Under the pieces are notes generated by a model that searched no databases, was not told the origin of the DNA, and saw only the letters and a program-made list of their open reading frames with translations. A DNA stretch of 42,005 bases from Alphaproteobacteria bacterium. Its GTDB lineage: Bacteria > Pseudomonadota > Alphaproteobacteria > MPNO01 > UBA2964. Within the stretch, counting starts at the first letter, position 1; each line of letters starts with the position of its first letter. The translations under genes and the position numbers were made by a program. The stretch is from positions 1 through 42,005 of the forward strand of contig WHUE01000029.1 of the NCBI GenBank assembly GCA_009377375.1. Direction: 5' to 3'. Positions 25,353-32,933 of this stretch are shown piece after piece.

Positions 25353-27109
25353 CAGCGCATCTCCTCGACCGGCTTTACGCCCATCACGGTCAGGCCGGAC
25401 GCGATCACCAGCGCAACCGCGCGCGCGAGCGCCACGCGCGAGCGGGTGGTATCGGCATCGCCGGCAACGATAAAGCGCAGCGATTCGTCGTCATTGCCCC
25501 GGTTCCAGAACCCGTGAAAGCTGGCAGCCAAATCTGTCAGGAAAAAGGCTATCCGATGCGGCTCGAACGCCTCCGCGGCGCTTTCGACCGCCCTCGGCCA
25601 TCCCGCCAGAAGCTTGATCATCGCAAGCTCGCTCTCGTCGCCCAGAATGGCCAAGTCAGCGTTGGCGAGCGACGAATCGTCAAGTTCCAGCCCGGGAAAC
25701 GCCTCGGCCGCGTTGCGCAGCACGGAACAGATCCGTGCATGGGCGTACTGGACATAGAAGACCGGGTTGTCGCGGGACTGCTCGGTCACCTTCTTCAGGT
25801 CGAAGTCGAGCAGCGCCTCGTTGTTGCGCGTCAGCATGATGAACCGGACCGCGTCGCGCCCCACCTCGTCGATGACGTCCCGCAGCGTGACGAAATTGCC
25901 CGACCGCTTGGACATCTTCACCGGCTCGCCGGCTTCGGACAGGTTCACGAGGTTGCAGAGCCGCACGTCGAGCGCCGCCTCGCCGTTCGAGACCGCCTTG
26001 ACCGCCGCCTGCATCCGCTTGACGTAGCCCTTGTGGTCCGCGCCCCAGACATCGACCATCGTGGCGAAGCCCCGGCGGTACTTGTCGAGGTGATACGCGA
26101 TGTCGGACGCGAAATAGGTCCAGCTTCCGTCCGACTTGCGGAGCGGCCGGTCGACGTCGTCGCCGAACTGCGTCGCCCGGAACAGAAGCTGCGGCCGCGC
26201 CTCCCAGTCGTCCGGCGGCGGCTTGCCCTTGGGCGGCTCAAGCGTGCCGGTATAGACCAGGTCGCGCGCTTCCAGCCCCGTGACGACGTCGTCGATGGCC
26301 CCCGCCGCAGCCAGCGCGCGCTCTGAGGTGAACACGCTGTGCTCGACCCCCAGCGCCGCGAGGTCTTCGCGGATCAGCGCCATCATCGCGTCCACCGCGC
26401 GGGCGCGGAACGACTCCAGCCAGACGTCCTCGGCGGCATCGCGCCATTTATCGCCGTCCTCGGCGGCGATCAGCCGGGCGACCGGGACCAGGTATTCGCC
26501 CGGATACAGCCCCTCCGGAACCGCGCCGATCTCCTCGCCCAGCGCCTCGCGGTAGCGGAGATGCAGCGAGCGCGCCAGCGTCTCCACCTGCGCCCCGGCG
26601 TCGTTGATGTAGTATTCGCGCACCACCTCGAACCCCGCCTTGGCGAGGAGAGAGGCCAGCGCATCGCCCACCACCGCGCCGCGGCCGTGGCCGACATGCA
26701 TCGGCCCCGTCGGGTTGGCGGAGACGTATTCGACGTTGACCGCGCGCCCCGCCCCCATCGTGCTGGCGCCGTAATCGGCGCCGGTCCGCAGGATTTCGGC
26801 GACGCGGGCGCGCCAGAACGACGGCGACAGCCGCAGATTGACGAAGCCCGGCCCGGCGACCTCGGCGCTCTCGACATCGTCGTGCCCGGCCACGGTCTCC
26901 GCCAGCAGCCCGCCCAGCTCGCGCGGGTTCATCCGCGCCTGCTTCGCCAGCACCATCGCCGCGTTGGTAGCGAGGTCGCCATGGGCGGGATCGCGCGGCG
27001 GCTCGACGGTCACGGCCGTCGCATCGAGCCCGTGCGGCAGCCGGTCGGACGCGGCCAGATATTCAAGGGAAATCGCAACGATTTCCTTTATATGACTGTA
27101 AACGTTCAT
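25352..27109 (-). CDS. argS: Arginyl-tRNA synthetase
   Basis: Class I synthetase charging tRNA-Arg in the cytosol. The 585-residue protein has the HIGH signature as HVGH (138-141) in [20 protein letters not shown], and the KMSKS loop as KMSKR (398-402) followed by [15 protein letters not shown]. The N-terminal additional domain is at about 1-95 ([20 protein letters not shown]). The C-terminal DALR anticodon domain ends [16 protein letters not shown]. Length and motifs are normal. The start ATG at 27109 follows the dgt stop by two bases, so argS is probably co-transcribed from dgt. Confidence 0.97.
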   Translation of the reverse strand: MNVYSHIKEIVAISLEYLAASDRLPHGLDATAVTVEPPRDPAHGDLATNAAMVLAKQARMNPRELGGLLAETVAGHDDVESAEVAGPGFVNLRLSPSFWRARVAEILRTGADYGASTMGAGRAVNVEYVSANPTGPMHVGHGRGAVVGDALASLLAKAGFEVVREYYINDAGAQVETLARSLHLRYREALGEEIGAVPEGLYPGEYLVPVARLIAAEDGDKWRDAAEDVWLESFRARAVDAMMALIREDLAALGVEHSVFTSERALAAAGAIDDVVTGLEARDLVYTGTLEPPKGKPPPDDWEARPQLLFRATQFGDDVDRPLRKSDGSWTYFASDIAYHLDKYRRGFATMVDVWGADHKGYVKRMQAAVKAVSNGEAALDVRLCNLVNLSEAGEPVKMSKRSGNFVTLRDVIDEVGRDAVRFIMLTRNNEALLDFDLKKVTEQSRDNPVFYVQYAHARICSVLRNAAEAFPGLELDDSSLANADLAILGDESELAMIKLLAGWPRAVESAAEAFEPHRIAFFLTDLAASFHGFWNRGNDDESLRFIVAGDADTTRSRVALARAVALVIASGLTVMGVKPVEEMR

Positions 27110-27111
27110 TT

Positions 27112-28305
27112 TTACTCGTAAAGATCGAACAGGCGACGGTGTTCGTCGATGGCATAGCGATCAGTCATTCCGGCGATGTAATCGCCCACAACCCGCGCCC
27201 GCGCAATGGTGGAAAGCCCGTCGGCCTTCACCCGCCAGCGGGTCGGCAGGCATTCGGGTTCCGCATGCAGCAGCCGGAACAGTTCGCCGACCACGCGGCG
27301 GGCCTTGCTGGTCATGCGGTTGACCCTGTAGTGACGGTACATCCGGTCGAACAGGAAGGATTTGAGCGCCGCATTGGCCGCCTGCATTTCGGCGGACATC
27401 GCGACCATGGGGCGCGGCTGGGCGCGCACCTCGTCCACCGAGGAGGGGCGGGCCTCCTCCAGCCGGCGGCCTGTCTCCGCCAGCAGGTCCTCGACCAGCC
27501 GGTCGATCATGCGCCGCGTGCTTTCGTGGATCAGCCGCGGCTGGTCGAGACCCGGATAACGCCCGGCCACTTCGCGGAACACCGGGCCGACCAGCGGCAC
27601 GTCGCCGAGATCGTCCACCCCGAACAGCCCCGCCCGCAGCCCGTCGTCGACGTCATGGGTGTTGTAGGCGATGTCGTCGGCCAGCGCGGCGACCTGCGCT
27701 TCCATTCCCGGCTGGGTGTGAAGCTCCAGGTCCTGCGCCTCCTGGTATTCCTTCAGCGCCCAGGCCAGCCCGTCGACCAGCCCGGCGGCGGGCACCAGCG
27801 GCCCGTTATGCTTGGCCAGTCCCTCCAGCGTCTCCCAGGTGAGGTTGAGCCCGTCGAAATCGGCGTAGCGGGCCTCCAGCCGGGTGACGATGCGCAGCGC
27901 CTGGCCGTTGTGGTCGAACCCGCCGAAGGGCGCCATAGCGGCATCCAGCGCCTCCTCCCCCGCATGGCCGAACGGGGTGTGGCCGAGGTCGTGCGCCAGC
28001 GCCAGCGCCTCCGCCAGGTCCTCATCCAGCCCGAGCACCCGCGACAGCGAGCGCGCGATCTGCGCGACCTCCAGGCTGTGGGTCAGCCGCGTGCGGTAGT
28101 GATCGCCCTCATGATAGACGAAGACCTGCGTCTTGTACTGCAGCCGCCGGAAGGCGCCGGAATGGATGATCCTGTCGCGGTCGCGCTGGAAGGCGCTGCG
28201 CGTCGGGCTTTCGGACTCGCCATGCAGCCGCCCCCGCCCGGCGGACGGGTCGGTTGCGTAGGCGGCGCGCCTCTCCGCCGCGGTGAATCCGTTGGCCGCG
28301 ATCAT
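27112..28305 (-). CDS. dgt: dGTPase-like HD-domain triphosphohydrolase
   Basis: The family hydrolyses dGTP (or other dNTPs) to deoxynucleoside and triphosphate. The 397-residue protein has [40 protein letters not shown] and the HD metal site [14 protein letters not shown] with [16 protein letters not shown]. The later ligand Asp lies in [16 protein letters not shown]. Start ATG at 28305 has no visible Shine-Dalgarno. A promoter-like TTGCTT-N17-TAGGGT ends seven bases before it. The frame runs on upstream but overlaps the divergent erpA. It leads the dgt-argS-SPOR-nagZ run and is divergent from erpA, a common arrangement. Confidence 0.94.
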   Translation of the reverse strand: MIAANGFTAAERRAAYATDPSAGRGRLHGESESPTRSAFQRDRDRIIHSGAFRRLQYKTQVFVYHEGDHYRTRLTHSLEVAQIARSLSRVLGLDEDLAEALALAHDLGHTPFGHAGEEALDAAMAPFGGFDHNGQALRIVTRLEARYADFDGLNLTWETLEGLAKHNGPLVPAAGLVDGLAWALKEYQEAQDLELHTQPGMEAQVAALADDIAYNTHDVDDGLRAGLFGVDDLGDVPLVGPVFREVAGRYPGLDQPRLIHESTRRMIDRLVEDLLAETGRRLEEARPSSVDEVRAQPRPMVAMSAEMQAANAALKSFLFDRMYRHYRVNRMTSKARRVVGELFRLLHAEPECLPTRWRVKADGLSTIARARVVGDYIAGMTDRYAIDEHRRLFDLYE

Positions 28306-28380
28306 GCGGCGGACCCTACCGCGCGGCCCGGGGCGAAGCAACGCGGACGTGCAGCCCGGGGAGGCCCGGAATTCGGGCAG

Positions 28381-28409
28381 TTGACCGTCCCCTGCAACCC
28401 ACCTACATA
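28381..28409 (+). promoter_or_regulatory. Promoter of erpA, placed for a leaderless transcript
   Basis: TTGACC (28381-28386) and TACATA (28404-28409) are 17 bases apart, a good sigma-70 match. Transcription would be expected to begin about seven bases on, at or beside the A of the erpA start codon (28416). No Shine-Dalgarno can fit. Confidence 0.65.
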
Positions 28410-28415
28410 TCGGGC

Positions 28416-28775
28416 ATGGACACCACCGCACCCAGCACCGAATCCGCCGGAATAACCGTCAGCGACAGCGCGGTCCGCCGCGTGCGCGCCCTGACTGCCG
28501 AGGGCGAATATGCCGGCATGATGCTGCGCGTCTCCGTCTCCGGCGGCGGCTGCTCCGGCTTCCAGTACGGGTTCTCGTTCGACGACGGGCCGAAGGCCGA
28601 CGACAGGGTGGTGGAGCGCGACGGCGTCTCCGTGCTGGTCGACGAGACCTCATGGGATTTCCTCACCGGCGGCGAGGTCCATTACGTCGAGGCGCTGATC
28701 GGGTCCTACTTCACCGTCCAGAATCCCAACGCCGCGTCCACCTGCGGCTGCGGCACTTCGTTCTCCATCGGCTGA
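28416..28775 (+). CDS. erpA: ErpA-type iron-sulfur carrier (HesB/IscA family)
   Basis: An A-type carrier that delivers Fe-S clusters to target enzymes. The 119-residue protein has the three conserved cysteines: Cys 46 in SGGGCSGFQYGFSF, and Cys 110 and Cys 112 in NPNAASTCGCGTSFSIG. The block around VLVDETSWDFLTGGEVHYVE is closest to ErpA. The short N-terminal extension (1-11) is not conserved. The start has no Shine-Dalgarno and lies directly at the expected transcription start. It is divergent from dgt and 51 bp before xthA, a conserved alphaproteobacterial pairing. Confidence 0.93.
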   Translation: MDTTAPSTESAGITVSDSAVRRVRALTAEGEYAGMMLRVSVSGGGCSGFQYGFSFDDGPKADDRVVERDGVSVLVDETSWDFLTGGEVHYVEALIGSYFTVQNPNAASTCGCGTSFSIG

Positions 28776-28826
28776 CGTCCCGCCCGATTCCTGATAGAAC
28801 CGCCTTCAAGTCAGCGGGGCTCAGGG

Positions 28827-29630
28827 ATGACCACCACCACAATCGCCACCTGGAACGTGAACTCGATCCGCGCGCGCCTGCCGCGCGTGACGGAATGGCT
28901 CGCCGAGGCCTCGCCCGATATCTGCCTGCTGCAGGAGCTGAAGGTGGTGGACGAGAACTTCCCGTCCATGGAGATCGAGGATCTCGGCTACAACTTCGCG
29001 GTCCACGGCCAGAAGACCTATAACGGCGTCGCCATCCTGTCGAAGCATCCGATCGAGGACGTGACGCGCGGCCTGCCGGGCGACGACGGCGACGACCACG
29101 CACGCTATATCGAGGCGTTCACCGGCGGCTGGCGCGTCGCCTCCATCTACCTGCCCAACGGCAACCCGGCGCCGGGCGACAAGTTCGACTACAAGATCCG
29201 CTGGATGGACCGGCTTTACCGGCACGCGGCCCGGCTGACGACGCGGGACGAAGCCTTCGTGCTCGGCGGCGACTACAATGTCTGCCCCACCGACGGCGAC
29301 GTCTACGACCCGCAGGCCTGGGCGGATGACGCGCTGTGCCGCCCCGAATCCCGCAACCGCTACCGGGCCGTGCTCAACCTGGGCCTGACCGACGCCTTCC
29401 GCGCGCTGCATCCGGAACCCGGCCTCTACAGCTACTGGGATTACACTGGCGGGGCCTGGCAGAAGGGGTTCGGGCTGCGCATCGACCATCTGCTGCTGTC
29501 GCCGGTCGCCGCCGACCGGCTGACCGAATCCGGCATCGACCGCAAGCCGCGCGGCCGCGAGAAACCGTCCGACCACACCCCCGTCTGGTGCACGCTTTCG
29601 AACGAACCGCTTGTGCCCTCCGTCGCCTGA
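28827..29630 (+). CDS. xthA: Exodeoxyribonuclease III
   Basis: AP endonuclease/exonuclease of base excision repair, in the EEP metal-dependent family. The 267-residue protein has IATWNVNSIRARLPRV at the start, the metal ligand Glu 37 in ICLLQELKV, the block NGVAILSKHPIE, VLGGDYNVCPTDGDVYD with the catalytic Asp and Asn, and GLRIDHLLLSPV. It ends with the SDHTPVW motif that carries the catalytic His. Length is normal. It is 51 bp downstream of erpA and 12 bp before the next small gene. Confidence 0.95.
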   Translation: MTTTTIATWNVNSIRARLPRVTEWLAEASPDICLLQELKVVDENFPSMEIEDLGYNFAVHGQKTYNGVAILSKHPIEDVTRGLPGDDGDDHARYIEAFTGGWRVASIYLPNGNPAPGDKFDYKIRWMDRLYRHAARLTTRDEAFVLGGDYNVCPTDGDVYDPQAWADDALCRPESRNRYRAVLNLGLTDAFRALHPEPGLYSYWDYTGGAWQKGFGLRIDHLLLSPVAADRLTESGIDRKPRGREKPSDHTPVWCTLSNEPLVPSVA

Positions 29631-29642
29631 GGAACCCCCGCG

Positions 29643-29840
29643 ATGAATTTTCCCGAAATCCCCCGCTATATCGTCGGCGCCGTCCTGTTCGGGCTGATCT
29701 GGGTGGTGATCCAGTACAGCCAGAACCACATCACGGACCTGAAGGTGCTGACCGCGCATTTTCTCGTGTTCGTGGTGCTGGGCTCGCTGGTCGGCTGGGT
29801 GGTCCGCATGATGCTGCTCTGGTTCAAGGGCCGGCAATGA
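29643..29840 (+). CDS. Small two-helix membrane protein, unknown function
   Basis: A 65-residue protein that I do not recognise. It has two hydrophobic segments, about residues 9-24 (YIVGAVLFGLIWVVIQ) and 38-60 (AHFLVFVVLGSLVGWVVRMM). They are joined by a short polar turn (YSQNHITDLKVLT). It ends in a basic tail. It follows xthA by 12 bp, and its stop overlaps the start of the ThDP enzyme gene in an ATGA. The tight coupling suggests co-expression with that enzyme, but no functional link is shown. Confidence 0.78.
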   Translation: MNFPEIPRYIVGAVLFGLIWVVIQYSQNHITDLKVLTAHFLVFVVLGSLVGWVVRMMLLWFKGRQ

Positions 29841-31459
29841 GCGAGACGGCACAAGCAATGAACAATGCGGACCTGATCGTCGCCACGCTGAAGGACGCGG
29901 GCGTCACCCACGGATTCGGCATTCCGTCCGGCAACGTGCTGCCGATGATGGAAGCGATGCGCAAGGCGGGCATGCCCTTCGTGCTGACCGCGCATGAAGG
30001 TTCCGCCGGCTTCGCCGCCGACGTGATGGGGCGCATGACCGGAAGGCCCGGCTTCGCCATCGCCACGCTGGGGCCGGGGGCGACCAACCTCGCCACCGGC
30101 GTGGGCGACGCCTTTCTCGACCGGTCGCCGATGATCGCGATCACCTGCAACCTGAACACCGACCAGCACGGCCGGCGCATACAGATGTATATCGACCACC
30201 ACGCGCTGTTCGCCCCGATCGCCAAGGCGACGCTGCCGCTGCGCGCCGGAAGCGTGGCCGAGACCCTGCAGGAGGCGATCCGCATCGCGCTGAGCGAGCC
30301 GATGGGCCCGGTCCATCTGGACCTGCCGGAGGACGTGGCGCTGGCGGCGACGGATGAGGCCGTGCCGCGCATCCCCGTGCCCCGGCGGCTGCCGCCGCCC
30401 TCCGACGACGCCCTTGCCGCCGCCCAGGAAATCCTCGCGGGGGCGCGGCGGCCGATCGCCGTCATCGGGTCCAATGCGATGCGCATGGCGGAGCCGGGGC
30501 TGCTGCGGCGCTTCGTGGAGAAGCACGGCATCCCCTTCGCCACCACCACCATGGCCAAGGGGATGATCGACGAGGACCACCCGCTTTCCGTCGGCTGCAT
30601 CGAGCGCAGCAAGCGCCAGATCCAGCGCGGCTTCCTGCGCCGGGCGGACCTGATCGTCGGGCTGGGCTACGATACCATCGAGGTCGAGTACGAGGCCTGG
30701 ATCGGCGACGTGCCGCTGCTGCAGATCGATATCGAGCCGGTGGACATCGCGCCCTCCGTCTCCCTGCGGGCCGAGGTGACCGGCGATCTCGACGCGGCGC
30801 TGGAGCGGCTGGATACCATGCCGTCGCTCTCCCACGACTGGGGCCCGGCCGAGCTTGCGACGCATCGCGACGGGTTCCAGGCCGCGCTGCGGCCCGCCTC
30901 GGACAGCTTCACCCCGCATCAGGCCATCGATGCGGTCCGCCGCGTGCTGCCCGCCGACGGCATTCTGAGCTTCGACGTCGGCGCCCATACCCATCAGATC
31001 GCCGGGCAGTGGGCGGCGCACGCCCCGCGCAGCTTCCTGATCACCAACGGCTGGTCGTCGATGGGGTTCGGCCTGCCTGCCGCGATCGCCGCCAAGCTGG
31101 CGCGGCCCGACCTGCCGGTGGTGTGCCTGATCGGCGACGGCTGCTTCCAGATGACCTGCGGCGAGCTCGCCACCGCCAAGCGGCTGGGGATCGCCCTACC
31201 GGTGGTGGTGCTGGACGACCGCTGGCTGGGGCTGATCCGGATCAAGCAGTCGAAGCGCCAGTACGGCAATTACGGCGTCGAGCTCCAGACGGAGGAATAC
31301 ACCGAGCCGCCGGCCCATTACTTCGGCGTCCCGGCCGTCGGGGTGCGCGACGCCGCCGCGCTGGAAGCGGCGCTTTCCGAGGCGCTCGCCGCGGACGGCC
31401 CGACCGTGATCGAGGCGGTGGTGGATTCCGCCCATTATATGGATACAGTCTTCGACTGA
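29837..31459 (+). CDS. Thiamine-diphosphate-dependent enzyme, acetolactate-synthase-like
   Basis: A 540-residue ThDP enzyme with the three-domain POX/ALS architecture. The N-terminal pyrimidine domain has the catalytic Glu 54 in VLTAHEGSAGFAAD. The central domain covers about 190-330. The C-terminal PP domain has GDGCFQMTCGELATA (GDG at 433-435). The Mg-binding Asn pair usually found about 25 residues after GDG is replaced by Asp-Asp (460-461, VVVLDDRWLGLI). The substrate is unknown. It could be acetolactate synthase-like, a decarboxylase or a lyase; no small regulatory subunit gene is adjacent. The start overlaps the small membrane gene. The open frame extends upstream but that portion shadows xthA. 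Confidence 0.85.
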   Translation: MSETAQAMNNADLIVATLKDAGVTHGFGIPSGNVLPMMEAMRKAGMPFVLTAHEGSAGFAADVMGRMTGRPGFAIATLGPGATNLATGVGDAFLDRSPMIAITCNLNTDQHGRRIQMYIDHHALFAPIAKATLPLRAGSVAETLQEAIRIALSEPMGPVHLDLPEDVALAATDEAVPRIPVPRRLPPPSDDALAAAQEILAGARRPIAVIGSNAMRMAEPGLLRRFVEKHGIPFATTTMAKGMIDEDHPLSVGCIERSKRQIQRGFLRRADLIVGLGYDTIEVEYEAWIGDVPLLQIDIEPVDIAPSVSLRAEVTGDLDAALERLDTMPSLSHDWGPAELATHRDGFQAALRPASDSFTPHQAIDAVRRVLPADGILSFDVGAHTHQIAGQWAAHAPRSFLITNGWSSMGFGLPAAIAAKLARPDLPVVCLIGDGCFQMTCGELATAKRLGIALPVVVLDDRWLGLIRIKQSKRQYGNYGVELQTEEYTEPPAHYFGVPAVGVRDAAALEAALSEALAADGPTVIEAVVDSAHYMDTVFD

Positions 31460-31526
31460 GCGCGCAGCGACGGAGAACCGGGTCGTCATCCGTGTTCACT
31501 GACGACCATAGCAGGGGGAGCAATCC

Positions 31527-32300
31527 GTGAACGACCGCCCCGGGGCCGCCGCGCCCATATCCCGTATCGTGATCCTGGCGCTCGGGCTTGCCGCGCTCGC
31601 CGCGCTGGCGGCGGTGGCCGCCGGATTCGGCACCAAGTGGCGGATGTGGGATTTCCGCACCGGGTTCGCCGTGCTCGAATGGGGCGCATGGGGCGGGCTG
31701 GCCGCCGCCGGGGTGGCGCTGGTCGGCGCGGTGCTGGCCAGGCCCGGCGCAGGCCGGCGCGGATTCCTGCTGGCGCTATGCGCGCTTGCCGTGGGGCTGG
31801 CCACCTTCGCGGTGCCATGGCAGCAGCGGAACGCCGCCCGCGCCCTGCCCAGGATCCATGACATCACCACGGACCCGGACAATCCGCCGGCCTTCCGGGC
31901 GGTGCTGCCGCTGCGCAAGGGCGCGCGCAATCCGCCGGAATACGGCGGGGCGGAGATCGCGGCGCAGCAGAAGAAGGGTTATCCCGATATCGCGCCCCTG
32001 CGCGTCTCGCGTCCGCGCGCCGACGCGTATGAGGCGGCGCTGGTCGCGGCGGCGGAGATGGGCTGGACCATCGTCGCCAAGGCGCCGGCGGAAGGCCGGA
32101 TCGAGGCGACGGACACGACGTTCTGGTTCGGCTTCACCGACGATATCGTCATCCGGGTCGTGCCCGACGAGCAGGCGGAGCGCACCCGCATCGACATCCG
32201 CTCCAAATCGCGCATCGGGCGGTCGGACGCCGGCACGAACGCCGCGCGCGTGCGCGCCTATCTCAAGCGGCTCCGCGACCGGCTGCGCGGCCAGCAGTAG
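31527..32300 (+). CDS. DUF1499 domain membrane protein
   Basis: A 257-residue protein with three N-terminal hydrophobic segments (about 12-33, 47-70 and 80-97) and a soluble C-terminal DUF1499 domain (about 105-257). The domain has DITTDPDNPPAFRAVLPLRK, then WTIVAKAPAEGRIEATDTTF and RIDIRSKSRIGRSDAGTNAA, which are its typical blocks. DUF1499 has no settled function. The start ATG at 31527 has AGGGGGAG nine bases upstream. It lies 67 bp after the ThDP enzyme gene and ends a plus-strand run. Confidence 0.88.
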   Translation: MNDRPGAAAPISRIVILALGLAALAALAAVAAGFGTKWRMWDFRTGFAVLEWGAWGGLAAAGVALVGAVLARPGAGRRGFLLALCALAVGLATFAVPWQQRNAARALPRIHDITTDPDNPPAFRAVLPLRKGARNPPEYGGAEIAAQQKKGYPDIAPLRVSRPRADAYEAALVAAAEMGWTIVAKAPAEGRIEATDTTFWFGFTDDIVIRVVPDEQAERTRIDIRSKSRIGRSDAGTNAARVRAYLKRLRDRLRGQQ

Positions 32301-32314
32301 CCAGGTTCTGCGAT

Positions 32315-32347
32315 GGAAAAAGAGACGGCGGCCGGAAAGGCCGCCGT
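32315..32347 (-). terminator. Intrinsic terminator, minus strand
   Basis: Read on the minus strand, ACGGCGGCC (32347-32339) pairs with GGCCGCCGT (32333-32325) around a short loop, then CTCTTTTTCC follows. It lies 24 bases beyond the stop of the 55-codon ORF and supports that ORF being transcribed. Confidence 0.8.
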
Positions 32348-32370
32348 TCGGGACCGCCCGGAAAGCGTGG

Positions 32371-32538
32371 TCAGGGCTTGAGCTGGCGCAGGATGGCCAG
32401 CACGTCCGTCATGTCCTCGGCCAGAAAGGTCTGCGGGTCCTGCAGGACACCGGAAAGACCTTTGCGCTCCTCCGGGCTGAGCCGGTCGAGAAACTGCGTC
32501 AATCCGGTCGACACCCGATCGGGCGACTCCATTTGCAT
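32371..32538 (-). CDS. Small hypothetical protein, 55 residues
   Basis: A short ORF reading MQMESPDRVSTGLTQFLDRL, then SPEERKGLSG, and ending DVLAILRQLKP. It is acidic, with two likely amphipathic helices (about 11-20 and 35-52). No membrane segment or cysteine is seen. GAGGGAG stands next to the ATG, and a second ATG follows two codons later. It ends 24 bases before a good intrinsic terminator. Together these support a real gene, although I know no family for it. It lies downstream of the 41-codon ORF on the same strand. Confidence 0.65.
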   Translation of the reverse strand: MQMESPDRVSTGLTQFLDRLSPEERKGLSGVLQDPQTFLAEDMTDVLAILRQLKP

Positions 32539-32550
32539 CTCCCTCGTCCC

Positions 32551-32583
32551 GCGAAGCCGCTTCTTGTGAGTGGTCGGCTTCGC
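32551..32583. other. Hairpin between the two small ORFs
   Basis: GCGAAGCCG (32551-32559) and CGGCTTCGC (32575-32583) form a perfect 9-bp stem with a 15-base loop. No T-run follows on either strand, so it is not an intrinsic terminator. It lies just upstream of the 55-codon ORF and could influence its translation or mRNA stability. Confidence 0.5.
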
Positions 32584-32606
32584 CAGTCGTGCTGAACGGA
32601 TTTTCC

Positions 32607-32732
32607 TTAAACCGGCGAAAGAACCCCCGCGGAGATCGCCACCGACCAGATCACCATCGCGAACCCCGCGAGAAGCATGGTGACCACCGGTATCCCGCCC
32701 CTGCGATGGCCATGTCTGTTTTTCGTCTTCAT
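32607..32732 (-). CDS. Small single-helix membrane protein, 41 residues
   Basis: A short ORF reading MKTKNRHGHRRGGIPVVTML and then LAGFAMVIWSVAISAGVLSPV. The N-terminus is strongly basic (K3, K5, R6, H7, H9, R10, R11), and one hydrophobic helix spans about 15-38, so the tail would stay in the cytosol (positive-inside). Spacing of GGGTTGAGACG before the ATG gives a weak ribosome site. The stop is TAA. No family recognised. A 19-bp palindrome lies 53 bp upstream. The layout is plausible for a regulator-controlled small membrane protein, but coding is not proved. Confidence 0.6.
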   Translation of the reverse strand: MKTKNRHGHRRGGIPVVTMLLAGFAMVIWSVAISAGVLSPV

Positions 32733-32784
32733 CGTCTCAACCCCTGCCCCTGTCGGGGGCACCATCCCGAGGCGTCCCGGCCCC

Positions 32785-32803
32785 GCTTAAGGAATCCTTA
32801 AGC
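32785..32803. promoter_or_regulatory. Perfect 19-bp palindrome, possible operator
   Basis: GCTTAAGGAATCCTTAAGC is symmetric about its central A. It lies between ilvD and the 41-codon ORF, about 53-71 bp upstream of the ORF's start. Symmetry and length suit a dimeric repressor site. No T-run follows, so terminator function is unlikely. Confidence 0.45.
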
Positions 32804-32870
32804 ATCGAGTCGACATGCAAAAGGTATGCCAACTCGCTGATTCTAATAATTTCAAATGGTTACGGGGAAG

Positions 32871-32892
32871 ACCGGCGCGTTTCCGCGCCGGG
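32871..32892 (-). terminator. Hairpin after ilvD, weak terminator
   Basis: CCGGCGCG (32872-32879) and CGCGCCGG (32884-32891) form an 8-bp stem with a TTTC loop. On the minus strand it is followed by TCTTCCCC, which has few Us. It lies 42 bases after the ilvD stop and may end that transcript. Confidence 0.5.
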
Positions 32893-32933
32893 TGTAAAAT
32901 CTGCCGACAGTCGCGGCGAAAAAAGCGTGCCGC

